A stretch of DNA of 64,000 nt from Actinophytocola xinjiangensis (GTDB taxonomy: Bacteria > Actinomycetota > Actinomycetes > Mycobacteriales > Pseudonocardiaceae): NCBI RefSeq assembly GCF_001921215.1, contig NZ_MSIF01000001.1, positions 744,001 to 808,000 of the forward strand, in the 5' to 3' direction. This document shows, in pieces, positions 24,747 through 35,656 of the stretch. A model generated the notes under the pieces. That model worked only from the letters and a program-made list of their open reading frames with translations, had not been told where the DNA came from and made no database searches. Position 1 is the stretch's first letter. The number at the start of each line of letters is the position of its first letter. A program made the translations under genes and the position numbers.

Positions 24747-24765
24747 TATGGTTAGCCTAGCCTAA
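24747..24765 (+). promoter_or_regulatory. IdeR/DmdR1-type iron box for the panD-mbtH-NRPS operon
   Basis: The reverse strand reads TTAGGCTAGGCTAACCATA, 16 of 19 positions identical to the actinobacterial iron-box consensus TTAGGTTAGGCTAACCTAA. It lies about 140 nt before the first gene (panD), in promoter position. Fe(II)-bound IdeR/DmdR1 would occupy it and repress the operon when iron is plentiful. Confidence 0.88.
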
Positions 24766-24795
24766 GTTCGACGTGCGGGGCTGACCGGAGGCCCG

Positions 24796-24819
24796 GACCA
24801 GGCAAAACAGTGCCTGGTC
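24796..24819 (+). promoter_or_regulatory. Hairpin in the 5' leader of the NRPS operon
   Basis: Perfect 9-bp inverted repeat GACCAGGCA (24796-24804) / TGCCTGGTC (24811-24819) with loop AAACAG. It falls between the iron box and the panD start at 24903, so it would be in the mRNA leader. It may act in attenuation or transcript stability; nothing shows which. Confidence 0.4.
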
Positions 24820-24902
24820 GGCCCGGAATTCCGTTGTCCCGCAGCGATGACGTGTGTCCACCCGCGCACGTCCGTCCCGTTTCCACTCACCAGGGGGAGT
24901 TC

Positions 24903-25331
24903 GTGCTGCGCACGGTTCTCAACGGCAAGATCCACCGCGCGACCGTCACCCAGGCGGACCTGCACTACGTCGGCTCCTTGACCATCGACGCCGATCTCAT
25001 GGCCGCGGCCGACATCCATGAGGGTGAGCGCGTCCAGGTCGTGGACATCACCAACGGCCACCGGCTGGAGACCTACGCCATCACCGGCGAGGCCGGCAGC
25101 GGGGTGATCGGGGTCAACGGCGCCGCCGCGCACCTCGTCCACCCCGGTGACCTGGTGATCATCATCACCTACGTCGGGGTGCCCGACGAGAGGCTCGACG
25201 CGCACCGCCACCGGGTCGTGCATGTCAACGCGCGCAACGAGATCGTCGAACTGGGAGCCGATCCGGCCGCACCGGTGCCCGGTGGCGGTCCCACGCGTTC
25301 CGGTCGTGACGTCGCCGCGATCAGCGGCTGA
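24903..25331 (+). CDS. panD: Aspartate 1-decarboxylase (pyruvoyl-dependent)
   Basis: This 142-residue proenzyme matches Pan[21 protein letters not shown] with the substrate-binding Lys9, and the self-cleavage site Gly24-Ser25 in HYVGSLTID, where Ser25 becomes the pyruvoyl group. It converts aspartate to beta-alanine. The GTG at 24903 has GGGGGAG directly upstream and gives the standard length. It is the first gene behind an iron box and 15 nt before mbtH, so it is tied to siderophore production and not to a panBCD operon. Beta-alanine may be a building block of the peptide, or extra phosphopantetheine may be needed for the nine carrier domains. Confidence 0.93.
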   Translation: MLRTVLNGKIHRATVTQADLHYVGSLTIDADLMAAADIHEGERVQVVDITNGHRLETYAITGEAGSGVIGVNGAAAHLVHPGDLVIIITYVGVPDERLDAHRHRVVHVNARNEIVELGADPAAPVPGGGPTRSGRDVAAISG

Positions 25332-25346
25332 GACAGAGAGGGTGCC

Positions 25347-25559
25347 ATGACCAACCCGTTCGACGACGAGGACGGCGTGTTCCTCGTGCTGGTCAACGAC
25401 GAGAACCAGCATTCGCTGTGGCCCCGGTTCGCGGAGGTGCCCGACGGCTGGCGCACCGCGCACGGCCCGGCCACTCGGCAGGAGTGCCTCGCCTACGTCG
25501 AGGAGCACTGGACCGACCTGCGCCCGCGCAGCCTCATCGAGGCCATGGAACGCGACTGA
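25347..25559 (+). CDS. mbtH: MbtH-like protein
   Basis: This 70-residue protein is a typical Mbt[27 protein letters not shown] and VPDGW, ending with WTDLRPRSL. MbtH proteins bind the adenylation domains of actinomycete NRPSs and are often needed for their folding and activity. The ATG at 25347 has GAGAGGG 4 nt upstream. It lies between panD and the first NRPS gene, 35 nt before the latter, as expected for co-expression with the enzymes it serves. Confidence 0.97.
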   Translation: MTNPFDDEDGVFLVLVNDENQHSLWPRFAEVPDGWRTAHGPATRQECLAYVEEHWTDLRPRSLIEAMERD

Positions 25560-25594
25560 CCGCACTCCACACCGACGACACCGAGAGGGCAGCA

Positions 25595-28500
25595 GTGAAC
25601 GCCGGTGAGTTCCTGCCACTGACCACGGCACAGCAGGGCATCTGGCTCGGCCAGCGGCTCGACCCCGACAGTCCCGCCTACAACGTCGGCGGCTACGTCG
25701 ACCTCCGCGGTGTCCTCGACCCCGGCCTGCTCGCCACGGCGTGCGCGGTGGTCAGCGGCGAGGCCGAGACACTGCGGGTGCGCGTCGAGCCGGGCGGGGA
25801 ACGGCAGGTCGTGCTGGCCGAGCCGGGGCCGGGGCTGTCGGTGGTGGACGTGAGCGGCGAGCCCGACCCGGAGGCGGCCGCGTCGCGCTCGATGCGGGCC
25901 GATCTCGCCCGGCCGTCGGATCCGGTGCGGGAGCCGGTGTTCGTGCCCGTGCTGTACCGGCTCGCCGACCACCACCACCTGTGGTTCGTGCGGTGTCACC
26001 ACATCGCGATCGACGGGTACAGCTTTCCGTTGGTGTGCCGGCGGATCGCTGAGGTCTACACCGCGCTCGCGCGGGGCGCCGAACCCGGGGCCCCGCCGTT
26101 CGCGCCGCTGCGCCTGCTGGTCGAACGGGACCTCGCCTACCGGGAATCGTCCGAGCGGGAGCGCGACGCCGGGTACTGGGAGCGGACCCTGGCCGACGCG
26201 CCGCCCGCCACCACGCTGAGCGGCCGGCGGGCCGCGCACACCCGCGCGTTCACCCGACACTCCACCCACCTCGCCGACGACGCGGCCGCCGTGCTCGCCG
26301 GTGCGGCGAAGGCCTCGCGCACGACGTGGGCCGAGATCGCCATCGCCGCGTTCGCCGCCTTCCAGTGCCGGCTGACCGGCGAACCGGTGGCGCGGATCGG
26401 GATCCCGACCACCGACCGGGTCGGGACGGCGTTGCTCCGGGTGCCCGGCATGGCCGCGAACGTCCTGCCGCTGGTGGTCGACGCGGCGCCGGAGCGGACG
26501 GGCGCGGAGGTGGTCGCGGCGGTCGCCACCGGCCTGGCCGGGCTGCGCGCCCACCAGCGCTACCGGCTGGAGGACCTGCTGCGCGGCGGCGGGCGGGACG
26601 TGCGCGACCTGTACGGGCCGAGCGTGAACATCAAGTTCTTCGACTACGGCCTCGACTTCGCCGGTGTGCCCGGGGTGTTCCACAACCTGGCGGCCGGGCC
26701 GGTCGACGACGTGACCGTGTCGGTCTACCACGGCGCCGGGCGGTTCGCGGTCGACCTCGACGCCAACAGCGAGACCCACACCCCGGCGCGGACCGCCGGG
26801 TACGGCACCCGGTTCACCGAGTTCCTCACCGCGTTCGCCGCCGCACCGGACCTGCCGGTCGGTGACGTGGAACTGGCCGAACAGCGACGGTCCCGCGGGA
26901 ACGGTGGACAGCTGACCGGTGTGCCCGTCGCCGAGGCTCCGTCGCTGGGCACCGCCTTCCTCCGGACCGCCACGGCGTTCCCGGACAGGTGCGCCCTGCG
27001 TGACGGCGACCGGTCGTGGACGTTCGCGGAACTGGCCGAGGAGACCGGTCACCTCGCCGCCGTGCTGCGGGACGCCGGCGCGCGGCCGGACGACGTGATC
27101 GGCATCGTGGCGCCCCGCTCGGCGGAGACGGTGATCGCGATGCTCGCCGTCGCGCGGGCCGGTGCGGCCTGGCTGCCACTGGACCACGAACTGCCCGTCG
27201 AGCGGCTGCGGCACATCGTCGAACAGACCGCGCCCCGGCTGATGATCACCTGCCGCGGCGGGGCCACGCTCGACCTCGCCGGCATCGCCCCGGACGTCCC
27301 GGTCATCGACCTGGACACGGTCGACCTGCTCGCGCCCACGGTCCCACCCGACCACGTGCCACCGCCCGACGCGCGGGCCTACGTGATCCACACCTCCGGG
27401 TCCACCGGGCTGCCCAAGGGCGTGCACGTGTCCCACCGGGCGCTGGGCACGTTGCTCGCCGCGCACGGAACCGGCCTGTTCACCCGGTTCCCGGGCCGGC
27501 TGCGGGTCGCGCACACGGCGCCGTTCGCGTTCGACGCCGCGCTCGACCCGGTGCTGTGGCTGGTCGCCGGGCACGAACTGGTGGTCGTCGGCGACACCGT
27601 CTCCCGCGACGTCGACGCGCTCGTGGACCTGGTGCGCCGGCAGCGGATCGACTCCCTGGACCTCACGCCCGTGCACCTGGCCGCGCTGGTGGACGCCGGA
27701 CTGCTGGCCGGCGAGCACCGGCCCAGGCTCGTCGTGTTCGGTGGTGAGGCCGTGCCGGCGCCGCTGTGGCACACGCTCGCCGCGACACCCGCGCTGGTGG
27801 CGGTCAACAGCTACGGGCCGACCGAGTTCACCGTCGACGCCACCCAGGCCGTGGTCACCGGGACGGAACCCGTGATCGGCGGACCCGTCGGCGGCGCCCG
27901 GGCGCTGGTGCTCGACGCCCGGCTGCGGCCGGTGCCCGCCGGGGCGGTCGGTGAGCTGTACCTCGGCGGGCCGCAGCTGGCACGCGGCTACACCGGTGCG
28001 GCGGCGACCGCGTCCCGGTTCGTCGCCGACCCGCTGGGCCCGGCGGGCGCGCGGCTGTACCGCACCGGTGATCTCGTGCGTCTTCGGGAGGACGGCGCGC
28101 TCGACCACCTCGGCCGGGGGGACGCCCAGGTGAAGCTGCGCGGCTACCGCATCGAGCCCGGCGAGGTCGAGCTGGCGCTGACCGCCCACCCCGCCGTGGT
28201 GCGCTGCGCGGTGGTCGTCCGCGACGACCTGCTCGTCGCCTACGCGGTGACCACCGCCGCCCAGGAGGACCTGCTCGCCCACCTGCGGACCCGGCTGCCG
28301 CACTACCTGGTGCCCGCCACGATCGTGCCGGTCGCCACTCTTCCGTTGACCACCAACGGAAAACTCGACATCGCCGCCCTGCCCGTACCCGAACCGTCCA
28401 CGTCGGACACCGAACCGAGGACCGCCACCGAGACGGTGGTGTGCGCCCTGTTCGCCGAGGTGCTCGGGCGTGACCGGGTCGGTGTGCACGACGACTTCCT

Positions 28501-31500
28501 CGCGCTGGGCGGGCATTCACTCAGCGCCGGCCGGCTGCTGGCCGCGCTCCGGGCACACACGGGCGTCGGCCTCGACCTGCCGACCGTGCTGACCGCACGC
28601 ACCCCGGCAGCGCTGGCCCGGGCGGTCGAGGACGTCAACCCGGACACCGAGCAGGACGCCGGGCACCCGCCGCTGGTGCGTGACAGCGACGACAGCCCCG
28701 TGCCGTGGTCGCCGGCACAGGCCCGGTTCTTGTTCGCCGAGCAGCTCGCCGGGCCGAGCCCCGTGCACCACGTGCCGCTGGTCATCCGGTTCCCCGGCCG
28801 GGTCGCCGAGGAACCGCTCGCGGCCGCGATCCGCGACGTGGTGCTGCGGCACGAACCGCTGCGGACCGTCCTGGTGGACGGCCACCAGCGCGTGCTTCCC
28901 GACGCCGACGTGTTCACCGTCCGCCGGGTCGCCGACGAGGAGGCGGAGATCCGGGCCCTCGTCCGCACCCCGTTCGACCTCACGACCGAGCCGCCGCTGC
29001 GCGCCACCATGCTGCGCGGCGGCACCGGCGACGTGCTCGTGCTGGTGTCGCACCACACCGCCGCCGACCACGGCGCCACCGCCCCACTGCTCGCCGACCT
29101 CGCCCACGCCTACGCCACGCGCGCGGAGGGCCGCGAACCCGACTGGCCGCCGCTGGCCGTGCGCTACCGCGACCACACCCGCTGGCACGCCCGCCTGCTC
29201 GACCGCACCGCCGGCGACCACGTCGCGTTCTGGCGGGCCAGACTCGCCGGGGCGCCGGAGGAGATCCCGTTGCCGGTCGACCGGCCGCGCGGGGACACGA
29301 CCACCACCGACGGCGCGGTCGCGGGCCGGGTACTGCCCGCCGCCGTGCACCAGGCGGTCGCCGAGTGCGCGCGGGCCGCCGGGGTCACCACGTTCACCGT
29401 GCTGCGCACCGCGGTCGCGCTGCTGCTGAACCGGCACGGCGCCGGCACCGACCTCCCCCTCGGCACCCCGGTCGACGGCCGCACCGAACCGGCCCTGCGG
29501 GACGTCGTCGGCTGCTTCGTCAACACCGTCGTGCTGCGCACCGACCTGTCCGGGACACCGACCGTCCGCGAACTGCTCGCCCGCGTCCGCGACGCCGACG
29601 CCGAGGCCCTTGCCCACGCCGACCTGCCGTTCGACCGGGTCACCGAGGCGGTCAACCCGCCACGGGTACCCGGCCGGCACCCGCTGTTCCAGGTGCTGGT
29701 GGTGCACGAGCACGCCACCGTCGACGCACTGCGGCTCGGTGACCGGACCGGGCGGGTCGAACTGGTGAACACGGGCACCGCCAAGGTCGACCTGACGATC
29801 AAGTTCACCGAACGCGCCGACCGGGGCGGGATCGCCGTGTTCGCCGAGTACGCGACCGCGCTGTTCGACGAGGGCACCGCGCACGCGCTGCTGGCCCGGC
29901 TGGTGACCCTGCTGGCCGCCCTGACCACGGGTCTGGACCGGCCGGCCGCCGGCCTGGACGTGCTGGCGCCCGCCGAGGCCGCGCGTCTGCGCCGCCACGC
30001 CGCCGGGCCGCGCGTGCCGGTCGAGGACACGACGCTCGCCGGCCTGCTGGACCGCGCGGTCGCCGAGCACCCCGCCCGGCCCGCGCTGCGGTTCGGCGCG
30101 CGACGGCTCACCTACGCGGAGTTCGACGACCGCGTCACCCGCCTCGCCGCCGGGCTGCGTGACCGGGGGGTCGGGGCGGGCACGGTCGTGGCCGTGGACC
30201 TGCCCCGCTCGGTGGAGCTGGTGGTGGCGCTGCACGCGGTGGTCCGCGCGGGCGCCGCCTACCTGCCGCTGGACCCGGACCACCCGGCGCGGCGCCGCGA
30301 GCTGATGGTCACCGACGCCCGCCCGGTCCTCACGCTGACCGCCGGCCTCGTCCGCGAGCTGGCGGCCACCCCGGCGCGGCGTGACTGGCGCGCGGCGACC
30401 CCCGCCGAACCCGCGTACGTCATCTACACGTCCGGGTCGACCGGGCGGCCCAAGGGCGTGGTGGTGACCCACCGCGCGGTCGTGAACCGGCTCGCGTGGG
30501 CGCAGGACACGCATCCGCTCGGGCCGGGTGACGCGGTGCTGCACAAGACGCCGGCCGGGTTCGACGTGTCGGTGTGGGAGTTGTTCTGGCCGCTGGCCCA
30601 CGGCGCCGAGCTGGTGGTCGCCCGACCGGACGGGCACCGCGACCCGGAGTACCTCGCCGCCGAGATCCGCGCCACCGGTGTCACGACCGTCCACTTCGTA
30701 CCGTCGATGCTGCGCGCGTTCCTGACCGACCCGGCCGCCGCCACGTGCACCGGCCTCACGCGCGTGCTGTGCAGCGGTGAGGCGCTGACCCCGGACACGG
30801 CCGCCGCGTTCCGCGACGTGCTGCCCGGAGTGGAGCTGCACAACCTGTACGGCCCGACGGAGGCGGCCGTCGACGTCACCGCGTGGCGGGTCACCGACGA
30901 GCCGGGTCCGGTACCGATCGGCACCCCGGTGTGGAACACCGACGTGCGGGTCCTGGACGCCGCGTTGCGGCCGGTGCCGCCCGGGGTGGCGGGGGAGCTC
31001 TACCTCGCGGGCCGCCAGCTCGCGCTCGGCTACCTCAACCGGCCGGGCCTCACGGCGGAGCGGTTCGTGGCCGACCCGTTCGGGCCGCCGGGGACACGGC
31101 TGTACCGCACGGGCGACCTCGCGCGCTGGCGTGCGGGACCGCTGCCCGGCCCGCTGGACTACCTGGGGCGTACGGACTTCCAGGTCAAGGTGCGCGGGGT
31201 GCGGATCGAGCTGGGGGAGGTGGAGGCCGCGCTGTGCCGCCACCCGGAGGTGACGGCGGCCGCCGCCGCGGTGCACGGGACCCGGCTTGTCGGGTACGTG
31301 GTGCCCGCGACCGTCCCACCCGTCGCGGTGCGCGAGTTCGTGGCGACGGTCGTGCCGGACGCGCTGGTCCCGGCGGTCGTCGTGCCGCTGGCCGCGTTGC
31401 CGCTCACCCCGAACGGGAAGCTCGACCGCCAGGCCCTGCCCGCACCGGGAGTCACCGCGCCGGACACCACCCGGACCGGCCAGGTCGGGGTCGTGCGGGC

Positions 31501-34500
31501 GGCGTTCGCGGCGGTGCTCGGCGTCGCGGACGTGGGCGCCGACGACGGGTTCTTCGCGCTCGGCGGGGACAGCATCCTCGCCATCGACCTGGTGAACCGG
31601 GTGCGGGCCCACGGGTTGACGGTCGGCGTGCGGGACGTGTTCGCCCACCAGACGCCCGCCGAACTGGCCGGGCGGGCGGCCGTCGTGGAAGCGCCGGCGG
31701 CGTCCCGGCCGGCCGTGGGGCCGGTGCCGCTGACGCCGATGCTGCACTGGCTGCACGACCGCGACGACCTGACCGCGACCCAGAGCGCCGAGCTGCCGCT
31801 GCCCGCCGGGGTGACCGAGGAGTCCGTCGTCGCTGCGGTGCGGGCGCTGATGGCGCGGCACGAACTGCTGCGCGCCCGGCTGACCGTGAGCCGCGACGGG
31901 CTGTGGTCACTGGCCGTGCCGGAGTCCGCCGAGCCGGTGTTCGACGGCACGGTCGACCCGACGGCCGGGCGGACGGTCGTGTGGCGGGTGCTGCCCGGCC
32001 GGCTGGCGGTCACCGCGCACCACCTCGCGGTCGACGCCGTGTCGTGGGGTGTGCTGGCGGCCGACCTCGACGCGCTGCTCGCGGGGCGCGTGCTGGCACC
32101 GGTCCGCCCGTTCCGCGAGTGGGCGGACCGGCAGCTCGAACGGTCCGCCGCCCCGGAGGTGCTCGACCGGTTCGGGTACTGGCGCGACGTGCTCGCCGGC
32201 CGCACGCCGCTGCCGGCCGGCGACACCGCGCCGGGAAGTCTCGAATGGACTGTCCAGGTCGGTGACCTGTTCCGGCAGGCCGAGGAGCGGTTCCGGGTGA
32301 CCGGCGGTGAACTCCTGGTCGCCGCGGTCGTGCTGGCGCTGGGCGAGGTGACCCTGGGCGTCGAGACCCACGGCCGCGACGACGACAACGCCGGCCAGGT
32401 CGGCTGGTTCACCACCCTCCACCCGGTTCACCTCGCCGCGCCGGGCCCCGATCCGGTCGCGGTGCTCAAGCACGTCAAGGAAACCCTGCGCACCGTGCCC
32501 GACCCGGCGAGCTACGGGCTGCTGCGCCACCTCAACCCGAGGACCGCGCCGGCGCTGGCCGCGCTCGGCGACCCCGAGCTGATCGTGAACCACCTTGGCC
32601 ACCGCGACACGGTGCTCGCCGGTGACGCGCCACCGGCCGCCGCGCTGGAACTGACCGCGTACACCACACGGGACCTGCACCTGCGCCTGGACTCGACCGG
32701 CCACGACCTCGCCGCGTTCCGTACGGGTCTCGACCGGGCACTGGCCGACCTGGCGGTCGCGGTCGCGGCCAGCGCGGGCGGGCGCACCCCGTCCGACCTG
32801 ACCAGGCCGGGCCTCACCCAGTCCGATGTGGACGATCTGGACCGGGAGTGCCCCGGCTGGCTCGACGCCCTGCCCGTCACGCCGTTGCAGGAAGGTCTGC
32901 TCGCGCTGGCGCACACGCACCCGGACGCGCTCGACGTGTACACGGTCGAGGTGGTCCTGCGCTTCGCCGAACCCCTCGACGCGGACCGCCTCGCCGCCTC
33001 GGCGACCCGCCTGGTGGCCCGGCACACCGCCCTGCGGACGGGTTTCCGGCACCTCGCCAGCGGCGAGGCCGTCGGTGTCCTGTACCCGGCGGTACCGGTC
33101 CCGGTGACCACCGCCACCGGCCGGCACACCCCGTTCGACCTGTCCGCCCCGCCGCTGGTGCGGTTCGCGCTCGACGCCAGCACGCTCACCGTCACCGGCC
33201 ACCACCTCGCCTGGGACGGCTGGTCGGCGCCGCTGCTGGTCCGCGAACTGCTCACCCTGTACGTGGGCGGCGTGGTCGACGACACCAGCCTGCCCGCACA
33301 CCTCACCTACCTGCGCGGACTCGGGCCCCCGGACCTCGACGTGTGGCGCGAGGTCCTCGCCGGGCTGGCCGCGCCCACCCTGCTCGTCGCGGCCCAGCCA
33401 GGACCGGCCACCGAACTCCCGGCCGAGATCACCGCCGAACTCGACGAGACCAGGACCGAGGCCGTCCGCGCGCTCGCCAGGGCCCACGGCCTGACCGTCA
33501 ACACGGTCGTGCGCGGCGCGTGGGGCCTGACCCTCACCGAGGCCACCGGCACCGGCGACGTCGTGTTCGGCGTGACCGTGTCCGGCCGACCGGCGGGCGT
33601 CCCCGGTATCGACACGGCCATCGGCATGTTCGTCAACACCGTCCCGGCGCGCTTCACCGGCGGTGACACGATCCTGGCCGCGTTACGCCATCTGCAGGAC
33701 ACCCACGCCGCCACCATCGACCACCAGCACACGGGTCTCGCCGCGATCCAGCGCGCCCTGGGGCTCGGCCCGCTGTTCGACACGCTTGTCGTCGTCGAGA
33801 ACTACCCCCTCGACGAGGAGGCGTTGCTGGCCGGGTTCGGTGAGCTGCGCCCGATCGCGATCGAGGCCGACGACGCCACCCACTATCCGGTGACCCTCAC
33901 GGTGTTCCCCGGCCCGACGCTGGGCGTGTCGCTGAAGTACCGCCGCGACGCGCTGTCCGAACAGGACGCGCGGCGGCTGCTGGCCACGTTCCTCGACCAG
34001 CTCGACCGCTGTGTCGCCGACCCGGGCGCGCGGGTCGAGCACCACGCCGCAACGCCCGCGCCCCGACCCACCCCGACGCCCCTGGTCGCCGCCGGCCCCA
34101 CCGCCGCGCGGATCGCGACCCTGTTCGCCGAGACGCTCGCCCTGCCGGAGGCCGGCGCGGGGGACAGCTTCTTCGGGCTCGGCGGCGACAGCATCCTCGC
34201 CATCCAGCTCGTCGCCAGGGCACGCGCGGCGGGGCTGCGGTTCACCGCCGCCGACGTGTTCGCGCACCGCACCCCGGCGGCGCTCGCGGCCATCGCCGTT
34301 CCGCACGCCGACACCGCCGTGCCCACCGTGACCGAACGGGGTGGCGACGGGCTCGTCCCGGTCATGCACGCGCTGCGCGAACTCCATGGCCCGATCGACG
34401 GCTACGCCCAGCAGATGCTGCTGCGCCTGCCGGGCGACGCCGACGAACCCCGGCTCCGGGCGGCGATCAGCGCGATCCTCGCCCGGCACCCCCTGCTGCG

Positions 34501-35656
34501 GTCCCGGCTCGTCACCACCCCCGCCTGGCAGCTCGAACCCGGCGAGGCCACCGTCCGTCCGCACCGGTTCGACGGCGACACCTCGGCGGCCGCCCGCCGA
34601 CTCGCCCCGGAGAACGGTGTCCTGACCGACTGGGCGTGGCGCGCGGGCGAACTCCTCGTCACCATCCACCACCTGGCCGTCGACGGCGTCTCGTGGCGGA
34701 TCCTGCTCGACGACCTTGCCACCGTCTGGGCGGGCCGCGAGCCGTACCCGGTCGGCACGACCTTCCACCAGTGGGCCGGCCTCCTCGCGGCGGAGGCCCG
34801 CGCGCCGCGCCGGACCGCCGAACTCGATCACTGGCGGACCGCGCTGTCGGCGCCACCCGTCCTGCCGGGAGTGGTTCTCGATCCGGTCTGGGACGTCGCG
34901 GCCACCCAGGCCGAGGTCTCTGGCACGCTCGGCCCCGCCGACACGACCGCCCTGCTCGGCGAGGTCGCCGACGCGTTCCACACCGGCCCGCAGGAACTGC
35001 TGCTCGCGGCGCTCACCTCGGCGTTGGGCACCGGCGACGTGTCGGTGCTGCTGGAAGGCCACGGTCGCGCCGACGAGCTGTTCCCGGGTGCCGACACCAG
35101 CCGCACCGTCGGCTGGTTCACCACCCTGTACCCGGTCCGGCTGCCCGGCGCCACCGATCTGTCCACAGTGGTCAGACAGGTCAGGGAGGCGCTGCGGGCG
35201 GTGCCCGACCGGGGGATCGGCTACGGCCTGCTGCGCCACCTCAACGACACCACCGCCGCCGACCTCGCCGCCCTGCCGGCACCGCAGGTCCGGTTCAACT
35301 ACCTGGGACGCCTGACCGCCGGCACCGACCGCCCGTTCGAACCGGTCGACACCAGGGAACCGCTGGGCGGTCACGTGCCGCCCGGTCTGCCCGTCCCGCA
35401 CCCGCTGGACATCACCGTGGTCGTCGTCGACGTCCCGGCCGGGCCGGTGCTGCGGTGGCGGATCGCGTGGCCCGCCGAACGCGTGGCCGGCGACGTGGTC
35501 CGCGACCTCGCCGCCCGTTTCCACACCGCGCTGACCGAACTGCCGCGTCTGGCCGCCGACGGCGTGCCCGGCGGTCACACCCCGTCCGACTTCACCCTGG
35601 TGCACCTCGCCCAGGACGAGATCGACGAGTTCGACGAACTCTGGAGGACCTCGTGA
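25595..35656 (+). CDS. Siderophore NRPS 1: C-A-PCP / C-A-PCP-E / C-PCP-E
   Basis: This 3353-residue synthetase has, in approximate residues: C1 6-425 (HHIAIDGY), A1 450-930, PCP1 941-1015 (GGHSL), C2 1035-1455 (HHTAADHG), A2 1475-1950, PCP2 1961-2028 (GGDSI), E1 2043-2398 ([10 protein letters not shown]), C3 2421-2811 (HHLAWDGWS), PCP3 2838-2905 (GGDSI), E2 2918-3335 ([10 protein letters not shown]). By my alignment to GrsA, A2 lines its pocket with D-V-W-H-L-S-L-V-D, a serine code; A1 gives D-A-D-D-V-G-S-V-D, acidic and fitting Arg, Lys or Orn. C1 is EntF-like and probably accepts 2,3-dihydroxybenzoate from a separate aryl carrier. The third module has no adenylation domain between C3 and PCP3. 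Expected order: DHB, basic residue, D-Ser, D-X. The GTG start at 25595 puts C1 at the very N-terminus; the stop overlaps NRPS 2 (GTGA). Confidence 0.96.
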   Translation: MNAGEFLPLTTAQQGIWLGQRLDPDSPAYNVGGYVDLRGVLDPGLLATACAVVSGEAETLRVRVEPGGERQVVLAEPGPGLSVVDVSGEPDPEAAASRSMRADLARPSDPVREPVFVPVLYRLADHHHLWFVRCHHIAIDGYSFPLVCRRIAEVYTALARGAEPGAPPFAPLRLLVERDLAYRESSERERDAGYWERTLADAPPATTLSGRRAAHTRAFTRHSTHLADDAAAVLAGAAKASRTTWAEIAIAAFAAFQCRLTGEPVARIGIPTTDRVGTALLRVPGMAANVLPLVVDAAPERTGAEVVAAVATGLAGLRAHQRYRLEDLLRGGGRDVRDLYGPSVNIKFFDYGLDFAGVPGVFHNLAAGPVDDVTVSVYHGAGRFAVDLDANSETHTPARTAGYGTRFTEFLTAFAAAPDLPVGDVELAEQRRSRGNGGQLTGVPVAEAPSLGTAFLRTATAFPDRCALRDGDRSWTFAELAEETGHLAAVLRDAGARPDDVIGIVAPRSAETVIAMLAVARAGAAWLPLDHELPVERLRHIVEQTAPRLMITCRGGATLDLAGIAPDVPVIDLDTVDLLAPTVPPDHVPPPDARAYVIHTSGSTGLPKGVHVSHRALGTLLAAHGTGLFTRFPGRLRVAHTAPFAFDAALDPVLWLVAGHELVVVGDTVSRDVDALVDLVRRQRIDSLDLTPVHLAALVDAGLLAGEHRPRLVVFGGEAVPAPLWHTLAATPALVAVNSYGPTEFTVDATQAVVTGTEPVIGGPVGGARALVLDARLRPVPAGAVGELYLGGPQLARGYTGAAATASRFVADPLGPAGARLYRTGDLVRLREDGALDHLGRGDAQVKLRGYRIEPGEVELALTAHPAVVRCAVVVRDDLLVAYAVTTAAQEDLLAHLRTRLPHYLVPATIVPVATLPLTTNGKLDIAALPVPEPSTSDTEPRTATETVVCALFAEVLGRDRVGVHDDFLALGGHSLSAGRLLAALRAHTGVGLDLPTVLTARTPAALARAVEDVNPDTEQDAGHPPLVRDSDDSPVPWSPAQARFLFAEQLAGPSPVHHVPLVIRFPGRVAEEPLAAAIRDVVLRHEPLRTVLVDGHQRVLPDADVFTVRRVADEEAEIRALVRTPFDLTTEPPLRATMLRGGTGDVLVLVSHHTAADHGATAPLLADLAHAYATRAEGREPDWPPLAVRYRDHTRWHARLLDRTAGDHVAFWRARLAGAPEEIPLPVDRPRGDTTTTDGAVAGRVLPAAVHQAVAECARAAGVTTFTVLRTAVALLLNRHGAGTDLPLGTPVDGRTEPALRDVVGCFVNTVVLRTDLSGTPTVRELLARVRDADAEALAHADLPFDRVTEAVNPPRVPGRHPLFQVLVVHEHATVDALRLGDRTGRVELVNTGTAKVDLTIKFTERADRGGIAVFAEYATALFDEGTAHALLARLVTLLAALTTGLDRPAAGLDVLAPAEAARLRRHAAGPRVPVEDTTLAGLLDRAVAEHPARPALRFGARRLTYAEFDDRVTRLAAGLRDRGVGAGTVVAVDLPRSVELVVALHAVVRAGAAYLPLDPDHPARRRELMVTDARPVLTLTAGLVRELAATPARRDWRAATPAEPAYVIYTSGSTGRPKGVVVTHRAVVNRLAWAQDTHPLGPGDAVLHKTPAGFDVSVWELFWPLAHGAELVVARPDGHRDPEYLAAEIRATGVTTVHFVPSMLRAFLTDPAAATCTGLTRVLCSGEALTPDTAAAFRDVLPGVELHNLYGPTEAAVDVTAWRVTDEPGPVPIGTPVWNTDVRVLDAALRPVPPGVAGELYLAGRQLALGYLNRPGLTAERFVADPFGPPGTRLYRTGDLARWRAGPLPGPLDYLGRTDFQVKVRGVRIELGEVEAALCRHPEVTAAAAAVHGTRLVGYVVPATVPPVAVREFVATVVPDALVPAVVVPLAALPLTPNGKLDRQALPAPGVTAPDTTRTGQVGVVRAAFAAVLGVADVGADDGFFALGGDSILAIDLVNRVRAHGLTVGVRDVFAHQTPAELAGRAAVVEAPAASRPAVGPVPLTPMLHWLHDRDDLTATQSAELPLPAGVTEESVVAAVRALMARHELLRARLTVSRDGLWSLAVPESAEPVFDGTVDPTAGRTVVWRVLPGRLAVTAHHLAVDAVSWGVLAADLDALLAGRVLAPVRPFREWADRQLERSAAPEVLDRFGYWRDVLAGRTPLPAGDTAPGSLEWTVQVGDLFRQAEERFRVTGGELLVAAVVLALGEVTLGVETHGRDDDNAGQVGWFTTLHPVHLAAPGPDPVAVLKHVKETLRTVPDPASYGLLRHLNPRTAPALAALGDPELIVNHLGHRDTVLAGDAPPAAALELTAYTTRDLHLRLDSTGHDLAAFRTGLDRALADLAVAVAASAGGRTPSDLTRPGLTQSDVDDLDRECPGWLDALPVTPLQEGLLALAHTHPDALDVYTVEVVLRFAEPLDADRLAASATRLVARHTALRTGFRHLASGEAVGVLYPAVPVPVTTATGRHTPFDLSAPPLVRFALDASTLTVTGHHLAWDGWSAPLLVRELLTLYVGGVVDDTSLPAHLTYLRGLGPPDLDVWREVLAGLAAPTLLVAAQPGPATELPAEITAELDETRTEAVRALARAHGLTVNTVVRGAWGLTLTEATGTGDVVFGVTVSGRPAGVPGIDTAIGMFVNTVPARFTGGDTILAALRHLQDTHAATIDHQHTGLAAIQRALGLGPLFDTLVVVENYPLDEEALLAGFGELRPIAIEADDATHYPVTLTVFPGPTLGVSLKYRRDALSEQDARRLLATFLDQLDRCVADPGARVEHHAATPAPRPTPTPLVAAGPTAARIATLFAETLALPEAGAGDSFFGLGGDSILAIQLVARARAAGLRFTAADVFAHRTPAALAAIAVPHADTAVPTVTERGGDGLVPVMHALRELHGPIDGYAQQMLLRLPGDADEPRLRAAISAILARHPLLRSRLVTTPAWQLEPGEATVRPHRFDGDTSAAARRLAPENGVLTDWAWRAGELLVTIHHLAVDGVSWRILLDDLATVWAGREPYPVGTTFHQWAGLLAAEARAPRRTAELDHWRTALSAPPVLPGVVLDPVWDVAATQAEVSGTLGPADTTALLGEVADAFHTGPQELLLAALTSALGTGDVSVLLEGHGRADELFPGADTSRTVGWFTTLYPVRLPGATDLSTVVRQVREALRAVPDRGIGYGLLRHLNDTTAADLAALPAPQVRFNYLGRLTAGTDRPFEPVDTREPLGGHVPPGLPVPHPLDITVVVVDVPAGPVLRWRIAWPAERVAGDVVRDLAARFHTALTELPRLAADGVPGGHTPSDFTLVHLAQDEIDEFDELWRTS

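Noticed and set aside
25493-28516. Long minus-strand open frame opposite the first NRPS gene
   Set aside because: It lies entirely opposite clear condensation, adenylation and carrier motifs. The encoded sequence is Arg/Gly/Pro/His-rich with no domain, as expected for the antisense of GC-rich coding DNA. The same applies to the other long antisense frames under the three NRPS genes (for example 35575-39747 and 40633-45405).
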